Of a stretch of DNA of 64,000 nt, positions 19,658 through 29,655 are shown piece after piece. A program made the translations under genes and the position numbers. Source of the DNA: Dokdonella_A sp046347015 (GTDB lineage: Bacteria; Pseudomonadota; Gammaproteobacteria; Xanthomonadales; Rhodanobacteraceae); NCBI GenBank assembly GCA_046347015.1, contig JAXMHA010000002.1, forward strand, positions 124,001 to 188,000. Reading direction: 5' to 3'. The notes below the pieces were generated by a model. It was not told the DNA's origin. It did not search any database and saw only the letters and a list, made by a program, of their open reading frames with translations. Every line of letters begins with the position of its first letter. The first letter of the stretch is position 1.

Positions 19658-20620
19658 ATGGCGAATGATCCGATCGGGAAGACCATCGCCAGCGTCGGCC
19701 TTGCCGAGGAGGACGAGGCGCTGCTGCGACTGCTGGTGCGGCAGGCCACGCCAGGACTCGTGCACCGTTGGGCTTGGGGCGAGGAAGCCGCTGCCGACCT
19801 GCTCGTCGTCGATCCATCGTCGCCCCGCGGTCACGCCGCCGGCCAGCGGGCCCGGGACCAAGGCGTCGCGTGTGCGGTGTTCGGCGATCTCGATGCACCC
19901 TTTCCGCACCGGATGCCGCGGCTGCGCCGTCCGCTCGATCGCGCGCAGGTCGCGGCGCTGCTCGGCGCCGCCGACACGGCGGCCCGCGAACGGCCCGCGC
20001 CCTCCACGCCGCGGCCGGTCCGGGGGATTCGTCCGCACTCGTTGCCCGGTGACTCCGGCAACCGGGCCGAGCCATCACCGCCATCCGCAGGGCGCGCGCT
20101 GCATCGGCTGGCCGAATTCCTCGACGGCGACCTGCTCGACAGTCCCGCCAGCATCGCGTTGTCCGGCCTTGCATCGCTCGCGCTCGATCCGAAGCGCCGC
20201 ATGTTCCACGCCCGCGTGCCGCTCGGCGCGCTCGATGCCTACTGCCGCACCCCGCTGCGCCGCGAGGACTGGATCAAGCTCGCGCCATCCGAACTCGGGT
20301 TGCTGCGCGCACGGCAACCGGCGCAACCGTACATGCGCCTGCACTGGCTCGACGCCTGGGTGCACTCGAACGGCCGTCTCGCCCGCCACCTCGATCCGGG
20401 CGGGCAGTTCCGCCTGACCCGCTGGCTCGAAATCGACGGTGATTACCACGGACAGTCGCGCATCGCGTCGACGATGATGCGGCCGGCTTACATCGACGAA
20501 ATCGTCGCCGCCAGCGGCGCGCCGTTGACCGATGTCATCGCGATGATCAACGCCTACGACGCGATCGGACTCATTGAAACCGCCCCGTTGCCGCGGCGGA
20601 CGGATCCAGCGCCCGATTGA
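19658..20620 (+). CDS. Hypothetical protein with degenerate receiver-like N-terminus
   Basis: A 320-residue cytoplasmic protein that I cannot assign. Residues 1-110 look like a decayed receiver/flavodoxin-like fold (ADLLVVDPSSPRG, ACAVFGDL, then RLRRPLDRAQVAALL) without a convincing phosphoacceptor pocket. A proline-rich linker (about 110-150) leads to a C-terminal domain with YMRLHWLDAWVHSNGRLARH and a short helical segment ending IAMINAYDAIGLIE. No membrane segment is present. It is probably co-transcribed with the SET gene. Confidence 0.75.
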   Translation: MANDPIGKTIASVGLAEEDEALLRLLVRQATPGLVHRWAWGEEAAADLLVVDPSSPRGHAAGQRARDQGVACAVFGDLDAPFPHRMPRLRRPLDRAQVAALLGAADTAARERPAPSTPRPVRGIRPHSLPGDSGNRAEPSPPSAGRALHRLAEFLDGDLLDSPASIALSGLASLALDPKRRMFHARVPLGALDAYCRTPLRREDWIKLAPSELGLLRARQPAQPYMRLHWLDAWVHSNGRLARHLDPGGQFRLTRWLEIDGDYHGQSRIASTMMRPAYIDEIVAASGAPLTDVIAMINAYDAIGLIETAPLPRRTDPAPD

Positions 20621-20693
20621 GGCGATCGCTGCGCCGCGCTGCACGGCGCGTCGCGTTCCGGCTGCCGGCCGGCGGAGTGCGTGCGCCGCCCGG

Positions 20694-22742
20694 TCAGTCT
20701 TCTTCCGGTTTCGGCTTGTAGGCTTCGACGAGTTGCTTCTGCACCGGCGCCGGGACGGGCTCGTAGTGGCTGAACTCGACGGCGTACCGTCCGCGGCCCC
20801 CGGTCATTGCCTTGAGCTCGGTCTGGTAGTCGACGACTTCGGCGAGCGGTACCTGCGCCTTGATGACGAGTTCGCCTCCCCGCAGCGAGTCCGTGCCGCT
20901 GATGCGTGCACGCTTGGAGGCGAGGCCGCCGGTGACGTCGCCCATGTTCGCATCCGGCACGAACACGTCGAGGTTGACGATGGGCTCCAGCACCTGCGCC
21001 CGCGCCTTGCCGATCGCGTCGAGGAAGGCCTTCTTGCCGGCGGTGACGAACGCGACTTCCTTCGAATCGACCGGGTGGTACTTGCCGTCATAGACGATGA
21101 CGCGCACGTCCTGCATGGGGTAGCCCGCAATGGCGCCATGATCGAGCACCTGGCGGACGCCCTTCTCGATTGCCGGAATGAACTGGTTCGGGATCGTGCC
21201 GCCCTTCACTTCGTCGGCGAACTCGAAGCCACCGCCGCGCGGCAATGGTTCGACCCGCAGGAACACTTCGCCGAACTGGCCGGCGCCGCCGGTCTGCTTC
21301 TTGTGGCGATGATGCCCTTCGGCGCGCGCCGAGATCGTCTCGCGATAGGCGATGCGCGGCGGGCGCGTCGTCACCTCGACGCCGTAGCGGGCCTTCATCC
21401 GCTCGAGCATCAGCTTGAGGTGCAGGTCCGACAACCCGCGGATGACGGTCTCGTTGGTCTCCATGCTGTGCTCGATCCGGAAGCAGGGATCCTCCTCCGC
21501 GAGCTTCGCCAGCGCCGTCGCGAGCTTCTGCTCCTGCCCCTTGTGCGCGGGCTCGACCGCGAGGCCGAACATCGGTTGCGGGAAATTGACCGGCGCGAGA
21601 TGGATGCCATCCTCGTCGTGCGAATCGTGCAGCACCGCGTCGAAGTGGATCTCGTCGACCTTCGCCACCGCGGCGATCTCGCCGGGTCCCGCGGAATCGA
21701 TCTCGACATGGTCCTTGCCGAAGATCCGGAACAGGTGCCCGACCTTGAAGGCCTTGCGGCTGTCGTCGATGAAGAGCTGGCTGTCCTTGCGGACCGTGCC
21801 CTGGAAGACGCGGAACATGCTCAGCTTGCCGATGAACGGGTCGTTGACGATCCGGAACACGTCGGCAATGACGTGGCGGTCCGGATCCGGCGCGGCGGAC
21901 ACCGGTACGGCGCCGCGACCGGTGCCGCGCTCGAATGGCGGCGCGTTGCCCTCGCGCGGGCTCGGCAACAGTTTCACCGCGAGGTCCAGCAACTCGGGCA
22001 CGCCGACGCCGGTGCGTGCCGACACGAAGCAGATCGGCACGACGTGCCCCTCGCGCAGGCACTGCTCGAACGCATCGTGCAGCTCGGCGGGTGCAATCCC
22101 CGATTCGCCATCCTCGAGGTAGCGCCCCATGACCGTCTCGTTGACTTCGACCACCTGGTCGATGATGCGCTGGTGGGCCTCGCCGACCGACGAAAAATCG
22201 CTCGTGCCGGAAGGCTGGAAAAAGCAGTCGGCGACGCGCGTCGCGCCTTCGGCCGGAAGGTTGATCGGCAGGCACTCGCTGCCGAATTCGTCACGCAGCG
22301 CCTCGACGATGCCGGGCAGGTCGGCGTGTTCGTGGTCGATCTTGTTGACGACGATGATGCGGCACAACCCGCGTTCGCGCAGGCGTGTCATCACCCGCGC
22401 GGTGCTGTGGCCGGCGCCGAGCGAGGCATCGACCACCAGCGCGCACGTCTCCACGGCACTCAGTGCCGACAGCATGGGCCCGCGGAACTCCGGGTAGCCC
22501 GGCGTGTCGATCAGGTTGACCCGGACCTCGCGGTGGTCGAGCGATGCGATCGTGATGCCGATCGAGTGCTTGCGTTCGCGCTCCATCGGATCGCTGTCGC
22601 CGACCGTCGTACCCCGCTCGATCGTGCCGGGCGCCGGAACCGCGCCGCCGGCGTGCAGCAGCGCCTCGAGCAACGTGGTCTTGCCGGACCCGGCGGGCCC
22701 GGCCAGCGCAATGTTGCGGATGCCGTCGATCGAATGGGACAT
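20694..22742 (-). CDS. Elongation factor G-like GTPase (FusA2 type)
   Basis: Translational GTPase of 682 residues with all EF-G domains but divergent G motifs. The P-loop is GPAGSGKTT, switch II is DTPGYPEF rather than DTPGHVDF, and the G4 motif is NKID. The domain IV/V part (KKQTGGAGQFGEVFLRVEP, RGRYAVEFSHYEPVPAPV) is well kept. This is the FusA2/EF-G-like paralogue, whose role is unclear; ribosome binding with weak GTPase activity is reported for related proteins. The ATG at 22742 was chosen because upstream residues show no family match. Confidence 0.88.
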   Translation of the reverse strand: MSHSIDGIRNIALAGPAGSGKTTLLEALLHAGGAVPAPGTIERGTTVGDSDPMERERKHSIGITIASLDHREVRVNLIDTPGYPEFRGPMLSALSAVETCALVVDASLGAGHSTARVMTRLRERGLCRIIVVNKIDHEHADLPGIVEALRDEFGSECLPINLPAEGATRVADCFFQPSGTSDFSSVGEAHQRIIDQVVEVNETVMGRYLEDGESGIAPAELHDAFEQCLREGHVVPICFVSARTGVGVPELLDLAVKLLPSPREGNAPPFERGTGRGAVPVSAAPDPDRHVIADVFRIVNDPFIGKLSMFRVFQGTVRKDSQLFIDDSRKAFKVGHLFRIFGKDHVEIDSAGPGEIAAVAKVDEIHFDAVLHDSHDEDGIHLAPVNFPQPMFGLAVEPAHKGQEQKLATALAKLAEEDPCFRIEHSMETNETVIRGLSDLHLKLMLERMKARYGVEVTTRPPRIAYRETISARAEGHHRHKKQTGGAGQFGEVFLRVEPLPRGGGFEFADEVKGGTIPNQFIPAIEKGVRQVLDHGAIAGYPMQDVRVIVYDGKYHPVDSKEVAFVTAGKKAFLDAIGKARAQVLEPIVNLDVFVPDANMGDVTGGLASKRARISGTDSLRGGELVIKAQVPLAEVVDYQTELKAMTGGRGRYAVEFSHYEPVPAPVQKQLVEAYKPKPEED

Positions 22743-22857
22743 CGGGGAGTCTCCAAAAATTCGTGCCACGGGGGGCGCCGACGGCACGCGGGCAGAACAT
22801 GCGTGCGGCGCGGGACCGTCATAGACTTGCCGCAACGGAAGGAACGGTCAAGCTGCC

Positions 22858-23545
22858 ATGCACGAATCCGGCCCGGCGACAGCAACGGTCGTCTGCGTCC
22901 ATGGCGCGGGAGGGGGCGGCTGGGAATGGGCGTTGTGGAGCCGCGTGCTGGCCGCTCGCGGCCATGCCGTGCTGGCGCCGGACCTCGTGCCGGGACGGGA
23001 CGGGCTCGCCGAGACGGCCTTCGAGGACTATCGCGGGCAGGTCGTCGACTGGTGCCAAGCCGTCCGGTCGGGACCCCGGATCCTGGCCGGGGCGAGCCTC
23101 GGCGGTTTGCTGGCATGGCGGCCGCGGTCGCCGCGAAGCCGACCGCGCTGATCTCGTCAACCCGCTGCGCCGCGCGGCATCCTTGCCCGCCCGCTGCATG
23201 AACCGTCGCCGGGGATCGTGTCTGGCCGGCGCCCGCCTGCTCGCCCGCACGCGCGAGGCGCTGCCCGACGCGGATGATGCCGCCTGCCTCGCGGCATTCC
23301 GGCGCTGGCGCGACGAGTCGGGCCTGGTCCTGAATACCGCGCGGTCCGGAGTCGAGGTCGCCCTGCCCTATTGCCCGGTTCTTGCGCTGGCCAGCGAGCG
23401 GGACGACGAGGTTCCGCTGGCCGCGACCCGCGCGTTGGCGATTCGCCTGTCCGCCGACTTCGCGATGCTGCGCGGCGCAAGCCACCTCGGGGCACTCCTG
23501 GGCAGCACCGCCCCTGCTGCAGCGCACCGCGCCGCGGACGGATGA
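22858..23545 (+). pseudogene. Alpha/beta-fold hydrolase, two frameshifts
   Basis: The frame opens with VVCVHGAGGGGWEWALW and reaches the nucleophile elbow GASLGG, then breaks near 23115. A second shift follows near 23152 (expected ...ALI-VNPL). The third frame carries the rest, including VALPYCPVLALASERDDEVP (acid region) and GASHLGAL with the catalytic His. Adding one base at each break gives a 229-residue protein of normal length. Both lesions are single missing bases, so assembly error is possible; I list it as broken because two occur within 40 bases. Confidence 0.75.
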
Positions 23546-23656
23546 CGCCGTCATCGCGCGCGAAACCGAACCGGACTGACGCGGCGAGGCCCGGTCGGGC
23601 CGCGACGCCTCGCCGTCGGGATCCGGGCGAGACCGGCGCCGGTCCGGCGGATCCTT

Positions 23657-23922
23657 GGGATGCTCTGATCAAACCCCGAAGGCGGCGATGTCCGGAAGGT
23701 TCGCAGATGGCGTGCGGCGCAGCCCAGACTGGCAGTCTGGGCAGACGCGCGCGATACCTTCCGGACATCACCTCGTCCTTGAAGTCCATCGGAGGCCGGT
23801 CGGTCTGCCGTCATCTCCTCGGCCCGCCGTCTCGACAGACCGCCAGTCTGCCTTCGCCGACGGTCCTGCGATCTGCCGGCAGACCAACCGGTGACGCCTG
23901 CGCGGATTTGATCAGAGCATCC
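23657..23922. mobile_element. Palindromic multi-hairpin repeat element, copy 2
   Basis: About 266 bp, the same organisation as copy 1 at 7824-8110: ends GGGATGCTCTGATCAAACCC and ATTTGATCAGAGCATCC, an internal 13-bp perfect stem (23687-23699 with 23757-23769), CCCAGACTGGCAGTCTGGG, and a second stem (23796-23810 with 23877-23891, one mismatch). In the first stem an A:T pair of copy 1 is G:C here, a compensatory change. It lies between the broken hydrolase and the membrane protein at 23984. Confidence 0.85.
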
Positions 23923-23983
23923 TTAACTTCGCTTCATCGGCGCGTCACTATGCTCGCGCGGACCCACGTCCCTGGCGCCGCCG

Positions 23984-24739
23984 TTGCGACCACCGCAAAG
24001 CCTCCGTCAATCCGCATCCGACCCGGCCGCCCCGCGCCGCGGCAAGGTGCTGCACGAGGATTTCGGCGTGCTGGCGCTCGCGGGCGACGCCCTCCCGTGG
24101 CAGCGCAGCCTGCGTTGGGCGCCACCGCCACGCGACCGGCGGGTGTTCTTCACCGGGCTCGTGATTGCCATCGTGCTGACACTGGTCGAACTCGTCGGTT
24201 TCGGGGTCGGCATGGAGGCGCACTGGACGCGTCCGGGGTACGGCACGCCGATCCGCGTTGCCGTCATCGAGAATCCGGTCGAGCGACCGCTGCCGCCTGA
24301 ACCCGTGCCGCCACCATTGCGTTCCCGGCCGAGCACGATCCGTGTGGCGCCGCCAAAGGTCCGGCTCGCGCCACCGCCGCCCGTGAAGCCAACCGACGAC
24401 AACGCGGTCCGCGCACGGATCGGGGAAGGATCTTCCGCGCCAGCGCCGCGGCTGTTCAATCCGGACGGCAGCGTGCGCCTCGCGCCAGGGACGGTTGGCC
24501 CCGCCAAGCCCGAGACGCCGCTCGAAGCCGGCAAGGCTCGCTGGGCGGAAATCGAACACCGCGGGAAGAATCCCCTCGACTGCCGGCGCTCGGTTTTCGC
24601 GCAGGGATACCGGCCGGACGAATCGCTCGGCAGCGGCATCGCGCGCAAGTACCTGAGCTGGATCGGGCTCTACGATCCGCACGAGACCGAAAAGCGGGCG
24701 CAACGGGCCGCGGAGGGTTGCCCACCCGGTGAACCCTGA
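23984..24739 (+). CDS. Hypothetical single-pass, proline-rich membrane protein
   Basis: Protein of about 251 residues with one membrane segment (FFTGLVIAIVLTLVELVGFG) and a proline-rich periplasmic stretch (ENPVERPLPPEPVPPP) reminiscent of TonB-like linkers. A C-terminal part with one conserved-looking Cys (DCRRSVFAQGY) ends in ARKYLSWIGLYDP. I do not recognise a named family. The start is uncertain: TTG at 23984 gives the longest frame and a GTG at 24047 is an alternative. It is convergent with the molybdopterin oxidoreductase and starts 60 bases after repeat copy 2. Confidence 0.7.
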   Translation: MRPPQSLRQSASDPAAPRRGKVLHEDFGVLALAGDALPWQRSLRWAPPPRDRRVFFTGLVIAIVLTLVELVGFGVGMEAHWTRPGYGTPIRVAVIENPVERPLPPEPVPPPLRSRPSTIRVAPPKVRLAPPPPVKPTDDNAVRARIGEGSSAPAPRLFNPDGSVRLAPGTVGPAKPETPLEAGKARWAEIEHRGKNPLDCRRSVFAQGYRPDESLGSGIARKYLSWIGLYDPHETEKRAQRAAEGCPPGEP

Positions 24740-24742
24740 TCG

Positions 24743-27003
24743 TCACAGCATGCGCATCAATTCGGGCAGCAGCGGAAGGCGCCGCACCCGGACGGTCGTC
24801 GCCGCGAATACCGCGTTCGCGAGCGCCGGTGCCGCGGACGGGACACCGAGCGCGCTGGCGCCGGTCGGTGTCAGCGTGGAAGGCATCAGTTCGACTTCCA
24901 CCTGCTTCGGTGCGTGCGCCATCCCGAGCAGGTGATAGTCGCCGAACCCGGTCTGCTGCGCCTTGCCGTCGGCGAGCGTGATGGCCTGCCCGAGCGCGGC
25001 GGAGATGCCGTCGAGCGTGCCGCCGGACAGGATCGCCGTCACGCCGGCCGGATTGACGACGCGACCGATGTCGGCGACGCAGACGACTCGATGGATCACG
25101 AGTTCCGCCCCGTCGACGGAGACTTCGAACCCGTGCGCGGCGTAACCGCCAAGCGTGAAGTGGCAGGCCATGCCGAGCCCGTGCCCGTCCGCGCGCCGCC
25201 CGCCCCATCCGATCCGCTCGGCACAGCGAGTCAGCACCGCGGCGAGCCGTCCCGTATCGAACACCGGGCCGCCCGCGCCGGAATACGGCAGTTGCCGGGG
25301 CGGGCCGAGCAGGGACAGCCTCAACGCAACCGCGTCCTGGCGGGTCGCGAGCGCCACTTCGTCGAGGAAACATTCGACCGCAAATGCGTCCATCGCGTGC
25401 ACACCCGAGCGCCAGTCCCCGCGCGGCACACGCGACGCGAGCGGCAGGAACAACCGGTCGAAATCGGCCACGAGGCCGGCCGGGAACGCATCGGCATCGA
25501 GGCAGCCGTAGTACAGCGGTTGTCCCTGCAGCGAAGCGTCGCGGTAGTTGCGCGGTGTCGCGGCGCAACGCTGCGAGAAGCCGGTAACACGGTTCCGGCG
25601 ATCGAGGGTCGCGGTCAGCGCGTGCACGGCGAACGGACGGTAGAAATCGTGCTGCAGGTCATTCGACCGGCTCCAGTGCAGTTTCACCGGCTTGCCGGCG
25701 GCACGCGCGAGCAGCACGGCTTCGGCAACGAAGTCGTTCTGCAGCCGGCGCCCGAAACTGCCTCCGCCTCGCGGCATGCGGATCTCGATGGCGCGCCGCG
25801 GGAGGCCCGTCAGCGCATTGATGGTCCGCGACGCGGCATCCGGGTCCTGCAGTGCCGCGACCAGCAACGCGCGGTCGGAATCCACCGCGGCGAGGGCGGA
25901 AGGCGGCTCGGCAGCCGCATGCGCGAGGAACGGCAATTCGTAACGTGCCTCGATGACGCGCGGTGCGTGCCGGTGCGCGGCGGCGAAGTCGCCATCGCTG
26001 CGCACGACGAGTGCATCGGCCCCGGCATCGAGCGCGGCGTGCGCGGCAATGGACAAGGTCTCGCTCGACTCGTGGGCGCCGGGTGCCGGCGCCCACGCGA
26101 TGTCGAGCGCGCGCGCACCCATGATCGCCGCGTGCGTGTTCGTCGCCAGCACGGCAACCCCTGCCACCAGCGGTCCCGACAGCGGCAACTCCGGCGCCGG
26201 CCGCGGAATGCCGATGACGTCGCGCACACCGGCAACGCGCCGGGCTTCGGCGTCGTCGAACTTCGCGATCGACCCATCCGGCCACGGACATCGCCGCACG
26301 ACGGCGACCAGGGCTTCCGCGAGGTATTCATCGCAACCGAAGCGCGCCGCGCCGGTGACGAGATCGACGGCGTCGGCCACGTTGGCCGGATGGCCGATGA
26401 TGCGAAATTGCGATGCGGGCTTGAGCGTCGGCGTAACGGATGGAAGCGGCATGCCGGCGGCGGCTCGGGCCAGTACGCCATAACTCGCGCGGCGGCCATC
26501 GGGCGCGCGCACCTGGCCGCTTGCCGTCGTGAGTTGCGCTGCCGGCACCTGCCAGCGCTCCGCGGCCGCCGCCACCAGCAGGCTGCGCGCCGCGGCGCCG
26601 ACCTGCCGCAACGGAATCCACACGGCGGGCATCGTCGTGCCCCGACCCCCGCCTGCCGGCCGTAGAGGTCGCCTGGCCCGGCCGCGGTTTCCCGATAACC
26701 GTAGGGCAGCGGAACGATGACGACGTCGTTCCAGTCGACGTCGAGTTCCTCGGCGACGAGCATCGGCAGCGCCGTCCTGACACCTTGCCCGGTATCGCAC
26801 ACCGGCGCGCCAATCACGACGCGGCTGTCGCGTTCGATGCGGACAAACGGACCGAGGGGCACGAGGTCGTCGCCGAGCAGCATTGGCGGCAGGTCATCGG
26901 TCTCCCAGTCGGCGTGCGCAGCGCGCCAGCCGACCAGCAGTCCGCCACCGAGCGCCGCGCCGGCGACGAGGAACCGCCGCCGCGAACGGTCGGTCGTGCT
27001 CAT
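24743..27003 (-). CDS. Molybdopterin-binding aldehyde/xanthine-type oxidoreductase large subunit, one frameshift
   Basis: Large subunit of a xanthine dehydrogenase-family enzyme of the isoquinoline 1-oxidoreductase (IorB) type. It has a Tat signal (RSRRRFLVAGAALGG), so it is probably periplasmic. Molybdopterin-domain segments include DTGQGVRTALPMLVAEEL, MPRGGGSFGRRLQNDFVAEA and GMACHFTLGGYAAHG. The frame breaks at a run of five C at 26646-26650; one more base joins GDLYGRQAG to GRGTTMPAVWIPLRQVG and gives about 753 residues. Its ATG overlaps the stop of the 2Fe-2S subunit (ATGA). The substrate is not evident. Confidence 0.88.
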
Positions 27004-27515
27004 GCCGCGTCGCCCGGCTTCCGGCCCGCCGCGCGGTGGATCGCGCGGCGAATCGCCGGATATGCCCCGCACCGGCACAGCACGCCGAGTCCGTCGATGT
27101 CGACATCGCTCGGATGCGGTTTGCGCTGCAGCAGGTCGGTCGCCGCGATCACCTGCCCCGCCATGCAGTACCCGCACAGCGGCACGTTCTCGGCAACGAA
27201 CGCGACCTGTACCGGATGCAGCACCGGATCACCGAGTCCTTCGATCGTGGTGACACGATGTCCCGTTGCCTGCGCCATCGTCACGCCGCAGGACGGCCGC
27301 GCGCGGCCGTCGAACAGCACGAGACACATTCCGCAGCCGTTGCCGTCACAGCCATATTTCGTTCCGGTCAGGCGCAGCACGTCGCGCAGGTACCACAGCA
27401 GCGGCGTGGCCGGATCGCCGCGGAACTCGTACGGCTTGCCATTGATGGTCAGCGCGAGCGGGCCACCCGGCAACGCCGGGCGAGGCTCGGTCGTCCTGGA
27501 TTTCGGGGGAGTCAC
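27000..27515 (-). CDS. 2Fe-2S subunit of molybdopterin oxidoreductase
   Basis: Small subunit (171 residues) carrying two [2Fe-2S] clusters that pass electrons from the molybdenum site. The plant-ferredoxin-type motif KYGCDGNGCGMCLVLFDG and the four-helix motif CGYCMAGQVI ... LCRCGAYPAIRRAI are complete. It overlaps the large subunit by four bases, the usual IorAB-type pair. No FAD subunit is nearby, consistent with the IorAB/cytochrome-linked branch that lacks one. Confidence 0.93.
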   Translation of the reverse strand: MTPPKSRTTEPRPALPGGPLALTINGKPYEFRGDPATPLLWYLRDVLRLTGTKYGCDGNGCGMCLVLFDGRARPSCGVTMAQATGHRVTTIEGLGDPVLHPVQVAFVAENVPLCGYCMAGQVIAATDLLQRKPHPSDVDIDGLGVLCRCGAYPAIRRAIHRAAGRKPGDAA

Positions 27516-27538
27516 GGCGGATCCGTTCGCTGCCGCGG

Positions 27539-28084
27539 TCAGGCGGGCGGGCCGAGCAGCGCGTCGCCGTGCTCGAGGAAATACAGCCCGGCGAAAGTCT
27601 TCGGGTCGACGGCGAAACCGTCGGCGATCTTCCCCAGCAGCCAGCGTGGCGCGTCCGCCAAAACCACTTCGTGGACGACGATGTGCTCGGTCGCGTCGCC
27701 GCCGCCCGCGCCGACGCGTTCGAGGTCCCGCGCCCGCACGAACGACATGATCTCGTTGCTCATCCCGGACGAGGAAGGCCCGGCGGCCAGGAAATCGATG
27801 CGGCCGGCCCGGTAGCCGGTTTCCTCGACGAGTTCACGATGGGCGGCCGTGACCGCGCTCTCGTCGCGGCTGCCGGCTTCGTCGCCGACGAGGCCGGCCG
27901 GCAGCTCGATTATCCGGCACTCGAGCGCGGCACGGTACTGCTCGACCAGCAGCAGCCGCCCTTGTGGCGTCACCGCGACGATGATGACGCCGCCGCCCGG
28001 GTTCGTCCGTTCGGCGAACTCCCAGCGGCCGCGGCGCTTGAGCCGCAGCCAGCGGCCATTGCAAAGCGTTTCGGTGTCGGTCAT
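27539..28084 (-). CDS. Nudix hydrolase, ADP-ribose pyrophosphatase-like
   Basis: Nudix-fold pyrophosphohydrolase of 181 residues. The Nudix box is GLVGDEAG...AAHRELVEETGYRAG; the catalytic REUxEExGU core is intact, with a few extra residues between Gly and the first Glu region. LLLVEQYRAALECRIIELPAG before it is typical of ADP-sugar pyrophosphatases (NudF/NUDT5-like). It starts with ATG at 28084, diverging from the propeller gene at 28162. Confidence 0.88.
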   Translation of the reverse strand: MTDTETLCNGRWLRLKRRGRWEFAERTNPGGGVIIVAVTPQGRLLLVEQYRAALECRIIELPAGLVGDEAGSRDESAVTAAHRELVEETGYRAGRIDFLAAGPSSSGMSNEIMSFVRARDLERVGAGGGDATEHIVVHEVVLADAPRWLLGKIADGFAVDPKTFAGLYFLEHGDALLGPPA

Positions 28085-28161
28085 CGTGACGCGCTGCGGT
28101 GAACTTTGGCCCGCCGGAATGGTCTTCGTGCGGCCCCGACTTGGAAAAAAAGAACCCGACG

Positions 28162-29619
28162 ATGAACTTCAGGACCGGACTTCTCGCCGCTTCCCTGCTG
28201 CTCGCCACGCTGCCGGCATTCGGCGCCGGCGACGCGGATGCGCCGCTCATCGATCCCGCGCAAATCGCCAGGATCGATTCGCTGCCGCAACTTTATCAGC
28301 TTGCCGACGGCTTCAAGAAGGCCGGCGACGACAAGCACGTCACGATGGTCCTCGCCCGCATCACGCAACTGCTGCCGGGGGATGGGACGTTGCGCCTGCA
28401 GCTCGCGGTCCGTTACGCGGAGGCCGGCGACAAGACCAACACCTATGAAACGCTGATGACGATGCAGAAGCAGGGCTTCGGCTACGACATCGCCAACGAC
28501 CCCCGCTTCGACAAGGTGCACGGCACCGAGGCCTGGAAGTACATCGTCGAGTCGCTGAAGTCGAACCTGAAGCCCTTCGGCGAAGGCAAGGTCGCGTTCA
28601 CGCTGCCGGGCGGCGACCACCTCTACGAGGCGCTGGCCTTCGATCCGAAGCGCGGCATGTTCCTCGTCGGCAGCGTCCGCGACGGCACCGTGCAACTGGC
28701 CGACAAGGACGGCACGCTCGGCGACTTCATCAAGCCGGTCAGCGGCACGGGTCCATGGAGCGTGTACGCGCTGGCGGTCGACCCGAAGCGCGACCTGCTG
28801 TACGTCGCGACAACGGCGTCGGTGTACTTCAAGGGCTTCGATGCCGCCGACTTCGGCAAGGCCGGTGTGTTCACGTACCAACTGTCGTCCGGCAAGCTGT
28901 TGCGCAAGGCCGAACTCGATCCGGACGGACGCCCGCGCACGCTGTCGTCGATCGCGGTCGGGCCGGACGGCACGGTGTTCGCGGCCGACGGCATCCGCAA
29001 CGAAATCTACCGCCTCGACGGCGATGCGTTGAAGCTCGAGTTGTCGAATCCGAGGCTGACCAGCATCCGCGGCCTCGCCGTCAGCGGCGATGGCAAGACG
29101 CTGTACTTCGCCGACTATTCGCTGGGGCTGCTTGGCATCGACCTCGTGCACAACCGCGGCTTCGCGCTGGCGTTCGACCCGAAGGCACTCGTGCTCGGCG
29201 GCATCGACGGCCTGTACTGGTACGACGGCACGCTGGTCGCGATCGAGAATGGCATGTCGCCGAAACGCGTGATCCGCCTGCACCTCGACAAGGACGGCCG
29301 GACGATCTCGAAGCTGATGCCCCTCGACGTCGCCAACCCGGCGTTCGCGTTGCCGACCACCGGCACGATCGCCGGCGATTCGCTGTACTTCATCGCCAAC
29401 AGCCAGCGCAATGCCTACGACACCTATGGCGTGCCGAAGGACAGCACGAAACTGCAGCCGGTCAAAGTGTTCCGCAGCAACCTGCGCTTCGCGTGGGACA
29501 AGGGCGGCGTACCGACCGCACCGAAATCCGCCGACGCCAATCCGGCGCCGGTGATCGGCAAGCAGTTCCAAAACGTACGGTCCGGCGCGGAATCCGCGTC
29601 GTCGCCTCCGCGGGACTGA
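28162..29619 (+). CDS. Exported SMP-30/NHL-like beta-propeller protein
   Basis: A 485-residue secreted or periplasmic protein. The signal peptide (GLLAASLLLATLPAFGAG) follows the ATG at 28162. An alpha-helical TPR-like section (residues about 30-130, LPQLYQLADGFKKAGDD...) precedes a six-bladed propeller with repeated strand motifs such as LAFDPKRGMFLVGS, LAVDPKRDLLYVATT and IAVGPDGTVFAADG. The SMP-30/gluconolactonase-like fold is inferred from repeat texture; no catalytic function can be assigned. Confidence 0.82.
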   Translation: MNFRTGLLAASLLLATLPAFGAGDADAPLIDPAQIARIDSLPQLYQLADGFKKAGDDKHVTMVLARITQLLPGDGTLRLQLAVRYAEAGDKTNTYETLMTMQKQGFGYDIANDPRFDKVHGTEAWKYIVESLKSNLKPFGEGKVAFTLPGGDHLYEALAFDPKRGMFLVGSVRDGTVQLADKDGTLGDFIKPVSGTGPWSVYALAVDPKRDLLYVATTASVYFKGFDAADFGKAGVFTYQLSSGKLLRKAELDPDGRPRTLSSIAVGPDGTVFAADGIRNEIYRLDGDALKLELSNPRLTSIRGLAVSGDGKTLYFADYSLGLLGIDLVHNRGFALAFDPKALVLGGIDGLYWYDGTLVAIENGMSPKRVIRLHLDKDGRTISKLMPLDVANPAFALPTTGTIAGDSLYFIANSQRNAYDTYGVPKDSTKLQPVKVFRSNLRFAWDKGGVPTAPKSADANPAPVIGKQFQNVRSGAESASSPPRD

Positions 29620-29655
29620 CCGCCGGCGCGGGCCACCACCCGCAGTGGCGCGCGG

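Noticed and set aside
20574..23201. Plus-strand open frame of 875 codons opposite the EF-G-like gene
   Set aside because: It is an antisense shadow; the minus strand carries all EF-G motifs. Only its last part coincides with the middle frame of the broken hydrolase.
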